Virus record (IMG/VR): IMGVR_UViG_3300004461_000463
Span: 1 to 36,825 of that record
Origin: a virus
DNA: 36,825 nt
Direction: 5' to 3' (one strand)
In this document: positions 1 through 5,474 of the stretch, piece after piece
How positions within the stretch are numbered: the first letter of the stretch is position 1
How the letters are laid out: each line of letters starts with the position of its first letter
Program-made: the position numbers and the translations under genes
The notes under the pieces: model-generated
Databases searched by the model: none
What the model was told of the DNA's origin: nothing
The model's input: the letters and a program-made list of their open reading frames with translations, nothing else

Positions 1-140
1 AACCATATAGTAAAGGCACTAACAAGTGATACAAATGTTAGTACATATACTGATGGCTCAAGTAATGTGACACAGAAATACAACAGTGCAAAGCTGTCAA
101 GCATAGCAATGATGATGATAAACAATAAGAAGTATTTCAT
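1..140 (-). CDS. Partial small membrane protein, leftward
   Basis: An open reading frame starts with ATG at 140 and runs off the left edge of the window without a stop (46 complete codons). The product is almost entirely hydrophobic: MKYFLLFIIIIAM opens a first membrane segment (about residues 3-24), and a second follows a short loop containing EPS (about residues 28-46). This composition is much more protein-like than the frame on the opposite strand. It points the same way as the 381-701 gene and lies beyond that gene's terminator, so it would need read-through or its own promoter; I see no clear TAnnTTTG box upstream. Function is unknown. Because the end is missing, length and further membrane segments cannot be judged. 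Confidence 0.5.
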   Translation of the reverse strand, partial: MKYFLLFIIIIAMLDSFALLYFCVTLLEPSVYVLTFVSLVSAFTIW

Positions 141-327
141 ACTATTGTGTTATATAATATTGATAGATTGATTTGAAGGTATCATTCTATTTACCTGTAT
201 TGTAGTGTGTATGCCCTGGTAATCAATCACTTAGCCTCAATGGTATCAAGGATAACATTAAGAATAGAGAGATCGTCCACTCCGTGGCCGGTATAATATT
301 TACAACTGTAATCTGTATCTTTCACAA

Positions 328-370
328 TTTCTAAAGAAAAAAAGGGGACAAAGTCCCCTCTCTTTAGAAA
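328..370 (-). terminator. Strong intrinsic terminator after the leftward 106-residue gene
   Basis: An outer 10-bp stem (TTTCTAAAGA at 328-337 with TCTTTAGAAA at 361-370) encloses an inner perfect 7-bp stem (AGGGGAC at 343-349, GTCCCCT at 353-359, three-base loop). Read leftward, the inner hairpin is followed by a run of eight T, the classic intrinsic terminator layout. It sits about 10 bases past the stop of the 381-701 gene. The long outer stem may also let it stop transcription in the other direction. Confidence 0.85.
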
Positions 371-380
371 GCCCAAGAAG

Positions 381-701
381 TTAATCTTCTTCCTCGTCCT
401 CAAGGGCAGGGAGTAGATCAACTTCAGCTTGTGTTAACAACCTCTTCTGCAAACAGAATTTTATGATGGTTGGAAGAGCTGGATCCTCTAGACCAACAAA
501 TTGGTTTAAGGATGTACTCTCTGTAGATTTGGCTCTAGCCTTAATCTTAAGAGTAGTAACTTTACCATCTTTAACTTTCGATTGTATCTCGACTGCTGTA
601 CGAGTTGCATTAGAAAGATAAAGGCTAATAACGTCTCCCGACTTATTAGAACATACCTTGGCATAGGTAGGTGTGAAGAAAACATCGACTTTTTCACTCA
701 T
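381..701 (-). CDS. Unknown 106-residue protein with acidic C-terminal tail
   Basis: A complete leftward gene: ATG at 701, TAA at 381-383. The product has a beta-rich-looking N-terminal half with alternating hydrophobic residues (VDVFF, AKVCS, VISLYLSN), a basic middle (KVTTLKIKARAK) and a C-terminus ending in LEDEEED. A short acidic tail is a feature of phage single-stranded-DNA-binding proteins such as T7 gp2.5 and T4 gp32, where it contacts replication partners. That comparison is only an analogy, because no OB-fold motif can be confirmed by eye. It is the first gene left of the non-coding control region and is followed by a strong terminator, so it forms a single-gene leftward unit. Probably an early or middle gene. 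Confidence 0.8.
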   Translation of the reverse strand: MSEKVDVFFTPTYAKVCSNKSGDVISLYLSNATRTAVEIQSKVKDGKVTTLKIKARAKSTESTSLNQFVGLEDPALPTIIKFCLQKRLLTQAEVDLLPALEDEEED

Positions 702-735
702 AGCTTAAAAGATTTAGTTAATAAATATTAGTACC

Positions 736-752
736 GTGGATGTCGAATCCAC
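736..752 (-). other. Hairpin resembling a tRNA T-arm
   Basis: On the minus strand this reads GTGGA-TTCGACA-TCCAC: a perfect 5-bp stem with a 7-base loop that fits the TTCRANN T-loop rule. It is followed by GGTACTA, which could be the 3' side of an acceptor stem. No matching 5' acceptor strand, D-arm or anticodon arm is found upstream, so this is not a complete tRNA. It lies 35 bases upstream of the 381-701 gene and could be a leader hairpin, an operator or a tRNA remnant. Confidence 0.4.
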
Positions 753-883
753 AAAACTTAGAGGGGGTCTTTTATTATGTAGGGACTCACTCTCACAAAA
801 TTTCCCCATTAAAAATTTTCCACCATAAAAAATTTTTTAACCTGTGATAAACTGTCACAAGTTGGTTACAATCACTAACCATC

Positions 884-946
884 TTTAAGTACACCACCTC
901 TAAATTTAAGTACATGACCTCTGGGTTTAAGTACACCAGCTATATG
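884..946 (+). repeat. Three 21-bp iterons
   Basis: The word TTTAAGTACA occurs at 884, 905 and 926, exactly 21 bp apart. The repeats stay similar beyond it: CCACCTCT, TGACCTCT and CCAGCTAT follow in the three copies. A 21-bp period is two helical turns, so a protein binding each copy would sit on the same DNA face. This is the usual design of initiator-binding iterons and of tandem repressor operators. Confidence 0.75.
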
Positions 947-1004
947 CTTTTGCATGCTGTATCAGTCATTATCCCAAAATTATATGTTAATGCATGTTAA
1001 ATCA
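941..1004 (+). repeat. Imperfect 24-bp direct repeat pair, 40 bp apart
   Basis: TATATGCTTTTGCATG at 941-956 and TATATGTTAATGCATG at 981-996 begin two 24-bp units (941-964 and 981-1004) that match at 18 of 24 positions and both end in ATCA. The first copy overlaps the end of the third 21-bp iteron. Each contains a TGCATG core. Confidence 0.6.
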
Positions 1005-1028
1005 TACACAGCAATTCGGTAAACTTCC

Positions 1029-1061
1029 GAGTTTGGCACCTTTTTGTTACGGAGTTTGGCA
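1029..1061 (+). repeat. Direct repeat GAGTTTGGCA, two copies 23 bp apart
   Basis: GAGTTTGGCA occurs at 1029-1038 and at 1052-1061. The second copy runs directly into the TTTTCCACT word at 1066-1074. It is part of the repeat-dense control region and probably a protein-binding site pair. Confidence 0.5.
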
Positions 1062-1110
1062 AAAATTTTCCACTAAAGGCTCGATTTTGTAGATTATTTT
1101 CCACTATAGC

Positions 1111-1139
1111 TGTCACAAAAGTTTGCTAAATTTGTGACA
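1111..1139. repeat. Perfect 9-bp inverted repeat (TGTCACAAA / TTTGTGACA)
   Basis: TGTCACAAA at 1111-1119 and TTTGTGACA at 1131-1139 are perfect reverse complements with an 11-base spacer. Centre-to-centre the arms are 20 bp apart, as for a dimeric regulator on one DNA face. The arm word TGTCACAA also occurs at 853-860, 250 bases to the left, where a partial dyad (TGTGA ... TCACA) is present. Confidence 0.7.
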
Positions 1140-1143
1140 AGAG

Positions 1144-1164
1144 TTGTCCGTTTATATCGGACAA
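1144..1164. repeat. Perfect 7-bp hairpin (TTGTCCG / CGGACAA)
   Basis: TTGTCCG at 1144-1150 pairs with CGGACAA at 1158-1164 around a 7-base AT loop. It abuts the 9-bp inverted repeat on its left with only four bases between them. No T-tract follows on either strand, so it does not look like an intrinsic terminator. A binding site or single-strand structure is more likely. Confidence 0.65.
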
Positions 1165-1246
1165 GTGTTATTACCCACATCTAATTCATATCAATGGGGT
1201 CAGGTTAATCCTGATATCTGTACTATAAAACATACCCGTCAAGGTA

Positions 1247-1259
1247 TTGCATTATGCAA
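1247..1259. promoter_or_regulatory. Palindrome TTGCA-TTA-TGCAA, likely operator
   Basis: A 13-bp perfect palindrome with a 3-base centre. Closely similar dyads (TTGCA-TC-TGCAA at 1849-1860, TTTGC-ATCAA-GCAAA at 5873-5887) lie on the two TATATTTG promoters of this window, which suggests a shared regulator. No -7 box is seen beside this copy. Confidence 0.4.
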
Positions 1260-1354
1260 AAACCACATTAAAGTATCATACAGGGTATAAAACCAAACAG
1301 TCTTGGGAGTTATAACGGACATTACTTACTATAGTGTGGTAACAATTTTCTATG

Positions 1355-1362
1355 TATATTTG
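1355..1362 (+). promoter_or_regulatory. Bacteroidota-type -7 box TATATTTG, 5 nt before ATG
   Basis: TATATTTG matches the Bacteroidota -7 consensus TAnnTTTG and is separated from the ATG at 1368 by exactly five bases (TCACC). With the usual start-point distance, the transcript would begin at or within a few bases of the start codon. A -33 TTTG is not clear. The same geometry recurs at 9882, 15298 and 27289. Confidence 0.7.
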
Positions 1363-1367
1363 TCACC

Positions 1368-1520
1368 ATGCACAGTCTAGAACAATACCAATTTTTAAGA
1401 GTCCAAGTTAAGATGAAGAACCCTGACTGGGATGACCAACAGATTAACGAGGAGTGTCAAAGAATCGTAAATGGATTTTATGATGACGATGGTGAGGATT
1501 GTCTATACTGTGGCAGCTAA
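1368..1520 (+). CDS. Small acidic protein (50 residues), probably leaderless
   Basis: ATG at 1368 to TAA at 1520. The product starts MHSLEQYQFLRVQVKMKNPDW and ends with a DDDGEDCLYCGS tail, so it carries an acidic stretch and a terminal CxxC pair that could bind metal or form a disulphide. It is the first rightward gene after the control region. The start is supported by the TATATTTG box five bases upstream, a spacing shared by three other starts in the window. Function is unknown. Small genes in this position often encode early host-takeover or regulatory factors, but nothing in the sequence proves that here. Confidence 0.65.
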   Translation: MHSLEQYQFLRVQVKMKNPDWDDQQINEECQRIVNGFYDDDGEDCLYCGS

Positions 1521-1538
1521 ACGAAATAAACGAAACCT

Positions 1539-1694
1539 ATGAAATTTAGAGCAACCAAAAGAAAGATGAAGCTTACCCAGAGAATTGGGGTGGACTTCAA
1601 GTTCGTAAGACCAGAAAGTAAATTGTGGTGGGAATTGTACTTAAGCATATATTTGTACAACACATCATTTAGAGTAACATTAGAAAAGCATTAA
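1539..1694 (+). CDS. Small basic protein (51 residues)
   Basis: ATG at 1539 to TAA at 1694, 18 bases after the preceding gene. The N-terminal third is strongly basic (MKFRATKRKMKLTQR), followed by an aromatic stretch (KLWWELYLSIYLYN). It might bind nucleic acid or associate with membranes; neither can be shown. It lies between two other small genes in one direction, so it is probably cotranscribed. A TATATTTG word at 1648-1655, inside its coding region, could serve as a weak internal promoter for the next gene. Confidence 0.55.
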   Translation: MKFRATKRKMKLTQRIGVDFKFVRPESKLWWELYLSIYLYNTSFRVTLEKH

Positions 1695-1699
1695 GATCA

Positions 1700-1834
1700 A
1701 TGGCTAAGCAAACGAATACTACTAGCTTCAATCCAAAACCAAAGAAACAACGTCCTGGAATTCACAGTAAGAAAAAAACGTCTAAGTTGAAAACTTCTAA
1801 GTTATACAAGAAGAATTCTGTAGGACAAGGGTAA
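1700..1834 (+). CDS. Small lysine-rich conserved phage protein (44 residues)
   Basis: ATG at 1700, TAA at 1832-1834, five bases after the previous stop. The product is extremely basic and proline-rich near its start (FNPKPKKQRPGIHSKKKTSK) and ends KLYKKNSVGQG. I recognise this pattern (PKKxRPGxHxKxKxSKLKxSKxYKKxxxGQG) as a short protein found in many Bacteroidota and marine tailed phages, with no function known to me. The charge suggests DNA or RNA binding or a virion-packaged peptide, which is inference. It directly precedes the dyad-flanked promoter at 1844. Confidence 0.7.
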   Translation: MAKQTNTTSFNPKPKKQRPGIHSKKKTSKLKTSKLYKKNSVGQG

Positions 1835-1843
1835 CAAAATTAT

Positions 1844-1875
1844 TATATTTGCATCTGCAACCGTATTCCAATACG
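1844..1875 (+). promoter_or_regulatory. Promoter TATATTTG with two adjacent operator-like dyads
   Basis: The -7 box TATATTTG lies at 1844-1851. Overlapping its end is the dyad TTGCA-TC-TGCAA (1849-1860), followed at once by a second dyad CGTATT-CC-AATACG (1862-1875), so both would cover the expected transcription start. The 13-mer TTATATTTGCATC is identical at the promoter before the GroES-like gene (5868-5880). A -33 box is weak (TTCTG at 1816-1820). It would drive the fibre/lysis unit through a long leader. Confidence 0.65.
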
Positions 1876-2110
1876 ATCACCCCTGAGGTAACCAAAGTAG
1901 GGGGTCAGAAGTTGGGTTCTATTCTTATCACAATAGTTAAGAAAAGTTGTCCCCAATAGTTGCAAAAATTGAATTGATATAGGATACTGGGGAGGGTTAA
2001 AACTATAGGCTGACAGAAATGTTCCTCCGAAGGCTAAAGACGGCAGTAATCTGAAAGTCAATTTTAAACACAAAAATCACCAAGGGGATAACTATGTCTA
2101 AGAATTTGAC
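1876..2110 (+). other. Untranslated, possibly structured leader upstream of the fibre/lysis unit
   Basis: No convincing gene fills 1835-2136. After the promoter at 1844 about 240 transcribed bases precede the next gene. They hold short stems, including ACCCC (1879-1883) with GGGGT (1901-1905) and a CCTCCGAAGG hairpin near 2022-2031. A 19-codon frame (ATG at 2094, TAA at 2151-2153) overlaps the next start and could be a leader peptide, but is more likely chance. This may be a regulatory 5' untranslated region or a separate small RNA. I do not recognise a known RNA family. Confidence 0.4.
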
Positions 2111-2118
2111 TATCTTTG
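2111..2118 (+). promoter_or_regulatory. Possible -7 box TATCTTTG before the 2137 gene
   Basis: TATCTTTG fits TAnnTTTG exactly and lies 18 bases before the ATG at 2137. No TTTG -33 element is seen at the normal distance. It could add a second, short-leader start for the fibre/lysis unit. Confidence 0.4.
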
Positions 2119-2136
2119 AATCTAAATTCAATACAA

Positions 2137-2367
2137 ATGCCAACTTATCTTAAGACTGGAATTTATCAACCTCCTTTTACTAAGTTAGAAGAGGAGGCCG
2201 AGCAAGCTGTAGTTTATATTGATGAGAATGTTATCCAAGTTTTAAATGCTGACGATGACTTAATCATTCAGTTTACCTATGAAGAGTTACGAGGGATAAT
2301 GGCTGTAATGGCTGCAGAGCAAGAGAAGTCACATTTGTATATACAGGCTAGAACTAAACTTAATTAA
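2137..2367 (+). CDS. Unknown 76-residue protein upstream of the tail fibre
   Basis: The frame is open from a TTG at 2116, but the ATG at 2137 (MPTYLKTGIYQPPF) is preferred because TATCTTTG occupies 2111-2118 and would place transcription initiation downstream of the TTG. The product is acidic, with a predicted beta then helix pattern (AEQAVVYIDENVIQVLNADD, then EELRGIMAVMAAEQEK). Its TAA overlaps the ATG of the tail-fibre gene (TAATG), so translation is probably coupled. The position suggests a tail-fibre accessory or baseplate protein. I do not recognise the family. Confidence 0.75.
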   Translation: MPTYLKTGIYQPPFTKLEEEAEQAVVYIDENVIQVLNADDDLIIQFTYEELRGIMAVMAAEQEKSHLYIQARTKLN

Positions 2368-4223
2368 TGGATACTTATAACCCTAGTAAACTTACTGCTA
2401 AACCCATCAAGTCAGATCTAACTCTTAGACAGTTAGCTGACTTTGATGAGTCTGGTGGTAGTAGAGATAGGGTTGATAATGTTAGAAGTAACCAAGTTTT
2501 AGTATCTCTCTCGAACATAAATCGTCCACAAACTTTTAGCTTTAGATACATCTCAGATCTTATCAAAGGTGGTACGGGGATAGAATCGTCTACTAAAGAT
2601 GGGGTTACAACTATCTCAAACTCAGGGGTTACTAAAATTATAGCTGGAACTAACATAACTATTTCCCCAGTTACTGGAGTTGGGAACGTTACAGTTAATG
2701 CTGCTAGTGGGGGAATAACTTCTTTAAACCTTTTAACTGCAGCAGCTCAAACATTTGTTAACGATACAAACGTATCAATAGTTTCTTCAGGGACAACTCA
2801 CACGTTAACTTGGCTTGGTACTTTAGCTGATTCAAGAATTGCATCGGCTGCTACTTGGAATGCAAAGTTTACATTGCCAGCTTTAACAAGCGGAAGCGTT
2901 CTATTTAGTGATGGAACAACCATAGCGCAGAACAACACTAACTTCTTTTGGGATAATACAAATAGTAGATTGGGGGTTGGAACGAATACGCTTAATGCAA
3001 AAACTTCAATTGTTTCAACTACAGCATTAACTGGTTTATACGTTGAAAATTTAGGTTCAGCTACTTCACCATCTGCGGTATTTAAGAATAATCAAAATAC
3101 CTCTTATGCTTCTGTTGATATTATAGGTGGTAGTTTTATTACCAATTCAAATAAATTTCAATTTGGGCAATACTCAACAGGCGATGCGTTTTTCTTTTTA
3201 GTTGGAAATAATCTCTTAGATTTCTTTACTAATTCAGTTAATAGAATGCGCATATTCGGTAATGGTAACATAACCATCGGCACAATAACAGACTCAGGAT
3301 ACAAGCTCGATGTGAATGGAACGGCGAGGGTTGCTTTAAAACTTTCAGTTGGAACTCCAAGTGCTGCATCTGCTTTAATGGAAGTTACTTCAACTACATT
3401 AGGTTTCCTTCCTCCTCGCATGACCACAACGCAAAAGAACGCTATTGCTTCTCCAGCAAGTGGGCTTGTAGTTTATGACAACACTCTTAATGCAACAAAC
3501 TATTACAACGGTACATCTTGGGTAGATAGGGGATCAGACATTGAAGCAGGGAAAAAAGTGCTTTCATTCTTTACTGACTTTTTAGCAAATAATGCCTTAG
3601 ATGGATTGCAAACATTTACTTCTGGTGGAAGTGCTGGTACTGTGGGAGGTACGTTAATTCCGGGAAGAACAAATCAACAAGGAGTTATTTTTATGCAAAC
3701 AGGAGTAGTTGCAACTAACTATATATTTTATTCAAGCGGAACAGTTCAGTTATGGTTAGGAGGTGGCGCATGGAACTATGAGACATTTATTTATATTAAT
3801 AACTTAAGCACATTAACAGATAGATATAGATTGATATTTGGATTTGGTTCGGGTACTACAAACTCCACAGAAACCGATGGAGTATTTCTTACTTATGATG
3901 AAGGAGGAACTGCTAACGGAACAGCGTCTTCTGCAAATTGGCAATGTGTAACAGTTCAAAATAGCACACGAACTTTAACTACTACAACAACTGCTGTAGT
4001 TGCTGCGGCATGGCTTAAATTAAGAATTGAAATTAATGCAGCAGGAACATCAGTAGCATTTTATTTAAATGGAACTTTACTTGCTACACATACAACAAAT
4101 ATACCTGTACCAAATAGATATATACTTATTAAACAAGGTATAGCTAAAACTATAGGAACAACATCTTTAGGATTTTATTGTGACTATATAGGATATGAAA
4201 ACATCTTAACAACACCACGATGA
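2367..4223 (+). CDS. Tail fibre / receptor-binding protein (618 residues)
   Basis: The N-terminal third is a Gly/Thr/Ser/Asn-rich fibre shaft with the repeat style of phage fibres (IIAGTNITISP, SDGTTIAQNN, NSRLGVGTNT). Around residues 348-385 comes FLPPRMTTTQKNAIASP, followed by GLVVYD and YYNGTSWVDRG. This motif is very common in fibres and prophage adhesins of Bacteroidota. Residues from about 395 to the end form a new domain, probably a beta-sandwich (YETFIYINNLS, LKLRIEINAAG, VAFYLNGTLLATH), resembling concanavalin/LamG-type carbohydrate-binding folds. It probably binds a surface glycan of the host; that is inference. Its stop overlaps the start of the 41-residue gene that follows, and the lysis genes come next, a common arrangement in tailed phages. 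Confidence 0.85.
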   Translation: MDTYNPSKLTAKPIKSDLTLRQLADFDESGGSRDRVDNVRSNQVLVSLSNINRPQTFSFRYISDLIKGGTGIESSTKDGVTTISNSGVTKIIAGTNITISPVTGVGNVTVNAASGGITSLNLLTAAAQTFVNDTNVSIVSSGTTHTLTWLGTLADSRIASAATWNAKFTLPALTSGSVLFSDGTTIAQNNTNFFWDNTNSRLGVGTNTLNAKTSIVSTTALTGLYVENLGSATSPSAVFKNNQNTSYASVDIIGGSFITNSNKFQFGQYSTGDAFFFLVGNNLLDFFTNSVNRMRIFGNGNITIGTITDSGYKLDVNGTARVALKLSVGTPSAASALMEVTSTTLGFLPPRMTTTQKNAIASPASGLVVYDNTLNATNYYNGTSWVDRGSDIEAGKKVLSFFTDFLANNALDGLQTFTSGGSAGTVGGTLIPGRTNQQGVIFMQTGVVATNYIFYSSGTVQLWLGGGAWNYETFIYINNLSTLTDRYRLIFGFGSGTTNSTETDGVFLTYDEGGTANGTASSANWQCVTVQNSTRTLTTTTTAVVAAAWLKLRIEINAAGTSVAFYLNGTLLATHTTNIPVPNRYILIKQGIAKTIGTTSLGFYCDYIGYENILTTPR

Positions 4224-4345
4224 TACTAACTAAATACAGAATGATAACCGAAAATGGTTACATAGAAACACTAGATGAGCAAGAAGCTATTATCTTTGGA
4301 GATTATATAGTGGTTCAAGAAGAAATACCAGACGAAAATTTATAA
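4220..4345 (+). CDS. Small protein after the tail fibre (41 residues)
   Basis: ATG at 4220 overlaps the fibre stop (ATGA); TAA at 4343-4345. The product is MILTKYRMITENGYIETLDE then a short acidic helix and IFGDYIVVQEEIPDENL. Small acidic proteins directly downstream of fibres are frequently fibre-assembly chaperones or spike-tip proteins. That role is suggested by position only. The stop-start overlap and the next start two bases downstream support real translation as part of the operon. Confidence 0.65.
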   Translation: MILTKYRMITENGYIETLDEQEAIIFGDYIVVQEEIPDENL

Positions 4346-4346
4346 T

Positions 4347-4892
4347 ATGAAAAAATACAGTTACGTAGAATTAGAAAACAAGTTCAAAGAACTTGGATAC
4401 CAATGGCCAACCTTACACCTTGTTGGAGTAAGATCTAAGGCTAATGAAAAGGACAAGTTTGATGATCAGATGTATTTGATCAACGGTCCTATGCAACAGA
4501 TATTTACCTGTACTACAAATCCAGGTACACACTGGCTAAAGAATTTGCTAAATCCTAAAGGAACTGCAGTTCTTAAACCAGGACAATATGTCGACAGTTG
4601 GAAACTTGGAATGCATCAAGGTAAATACAAAGCTTTAGTACAAGCTAAACCTATTACTGTTTATCGTGACAACAACAAAAACGACTTAGCTGAAGAAAAT
4701 GGTAAAGAGGATACTGGAATGTTTGGTATCAACATACACCATGCTAATGCATCAGCCATTAGTTCAATAATCGATAAATGGAGTGCAGGTTGTCAAGTGT
4801 TAAATAATCCCGAACAGTTCAAAACATTGCTTAGCTCTTGTGAGACATCAGGCAGAAATGCATTTACTTACACTTTACTTAGAGAATTCTAA
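4347..4892 (+). CDS. L,D-transpeptidase-like lysis enzyme (181 residues)
   Basis: The core resembles the YkuD/L,D-transpeptidase-like fold found in some phage lysis genes: FGINIHHAN with His131/His132, then IIDKWSAGCQVL with the Ser-Ala-Gly-Cys motif and candidate nucleophile Cys149. In classical L,D-transpeptidases the pattern is His ... SHGCxR; here Ala replaces the second His and Gln follows the Cys, so the match is to a divergent branch and catalysis is uncertain. No signal peptide is seen; a holin is therefore needed, and a holin-like gene starts at its stop codon (TAATG). Role: probable endolysin acting on peptidoglycan at the end of infection. An alternative is a virion-borne wall-modifying enzyme. 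Confidence 0.65.
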   Translation: MKKYSYVELENKFKELGYQWPTLHLVGVRSKANEKDKFDDQMYLINGPMQQIFTCTTNPGTHWLKNLLNPKGTAVLKPGQYVDSWKLGMHQGKYKALVQAKPITVYRDNNKNDLAEENGKEDTGMFGINIHHANASAISSIIDKWSAGCQVLNNPEQFKTLLSSCETSGRNAFTYTLLREF

Positions 4893-5131
4893 TGAAAAAG
4901 TGGGTACAATCAATGTTCTCTGCTAAAGGAGATGTAAGTTTTAAAAGAGTTGGGTCAGCCCTAGCTCTTTTAACTTGCATAATTATTGCATACATAGGAA
5001 CATTTACAATTTATGCCTGCCCTGAGTTTATTTACAATGGCCTATTGCTATTGGCCGGAGCAGGAATGGGATTTACAACTGTAGAAAATATTTTATCTAA
5101 AGTAAAACCAAATGAACAGACAGAACAATAA
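4892..5131 (+). CDS. Holin-like membrane protein (79 residues)
   Basis: Two membrane segments are visible: about residues 21-41 (SALALLTCIIIAYIGTFTIY) and 46-65 (FIYNGLLLLAGAGMGFTTV). The N-terminus is basic and amphipathic (MKKWVQSMFSAKGDVSFKR) and the C-terminus short and charged. This is the size and layout of small two-segment holins. Its start overlaps the stop of the wall enzyme, and the spanin-like genes follow, so it sits in the expected slot of a lysis cassette. It would let the endolysin reach the periplasm. The family is not recognised by sequence; the call depends on topology and context. Confidence 0.7.
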   Translation: MKKWVQSMFSAKGDVSFKRVGSALALLTCIIIAYIGTFTIYACPEFIYNGLLLLAGAGMGFTTVENILSKVKPNEQTEQ

Positions 5132-5474
5132 AGTTACTTGGCAAGGAGTAGCATTTTTAGCATGTGCAGTACTAACCACACTTTTAATTGGAGTGGTTTC
5201 CCAGTTACATGCAAGTAAAGAAGCTAAAGCAAAAGCAGATGCTAGATTAAAAGTAATATCAGATTTGTACGAGCTCAAGATTGACTCAATACAAACAATG
5301 CACATTGTAGATAGTCTAGCTTATCACGATAGTATCAACAAATACAAGATATTAGCAAATGCAAACATAATCATTAACATAAAAAAAGAAAAAGATGAAG
5401 TCATTGGTCGTATTTCTAGTGCTGATAACACTCAACGTGATCAGCTATGGGCAACTTACTCCCCAAAGAATTAA
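5112..5474 (+). CDS. Putative inner-membrane spanin (Rz-like, 120 residues)
   Basis: A single N-terminal membrane anchor (about residues 11-32, VAFLACAVLTTLLIGVVSQL) is followed by a long charged helix (KEAKAKADARLKVISDLYEL) and a C-terminal helical region ending QLWATYSPKN. Type II topology with a periplasmic coiled coil is the hallmark of i-spanins, which help fuse inner and outer membranes in the last step of Gram-negative lysis. It overlaps the holin-like gene by 20 bases and contains the start of the next membrane gene inside its own 3' end, as Rz and Rz1 genes often do. Spanins diverge too much for recognition by sequence alone, so the call is contextual. Confidence 0.6.
   Translation: MNRQNNKVTWQGVAFLACAVLTTLLIGVVSQLHASKEAKAKADARLKVISDLYELKIDSIQTMHIVDSLAYHDSINKYKILANANIIINIKKEKDEVIGRISSADNTQRDQLWATYSPKN

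Larger units (their letters stand above)
711..1367. other. Non-coding control region / candidate origin between divergent genes
   Basis: This 650-base stretch lies between the leftward gene at 381-701 and the rightward unit beginning at 1368, and no reading frame of useful length occupies it. It is AT-rich and unusually dense in repeats: three 21-bp iterons (884-946), an imperfect 24-bp repeat pair (941-964, 981-1004), a repeated GAGTTTGGCA (1029-1038, 1052-1061), inverted repeats (1111-1139, 1144-1164, 1200-1214, 1247-1259) and three TTTTCCAC words resembling DnaA boxes (816-824, 1066-1074, 1097-1105). Iterons plus DnaA-like words next to divergent promoters are typical of replication origins or repressor-controlled switches. 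Which of these it is cannot be decided from sequence alone. Confidence 0.65.

Noticed and set aside
1-171. Rightward frame open from the left edge to a TGA at 169
   Set aside because: The composition is poor for a protein end, and the opposite strand carries a much more convincing hydrophobic gene over the same bases.
227-421. Leftward 64-codon frame
   Set aside because: It begins inside the end of the 381-701 gene and runs straight through the strong terminator hairpin at 328-370. Its last ~32 codons (from a GTG near 325) look somewhat protein-like, but there is no start signal, so I leave it out.
729-815. Complete tRNA on the minus strand
   Set aside because: Only the T-arm-like hairpin is present; no 5' acceptor strand complementary to GGTACTA, D-arm or anticodon arm could be found.
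1144-1164. Intrinsic terminator in the control region
   Set aside because: The hairpin is perfect but short, and neither strand has a T-tract after it.
1648-1655. TATATTTG as a promoter for the 1700 gene
   Set aside because: The box is perfect but lies inside a coding frame, has only a loose TTG 22 bases upstream and lacks the five-base spacing to an ATG seen at the other sites. It is mentioned but not listed as a feature.
1843-2073. Leftward 76-codon frame
   Set aside because: It lies opposite the rightward promoter, dyads and leader, starts in no operon context and has no promoter box. Treated as chance.
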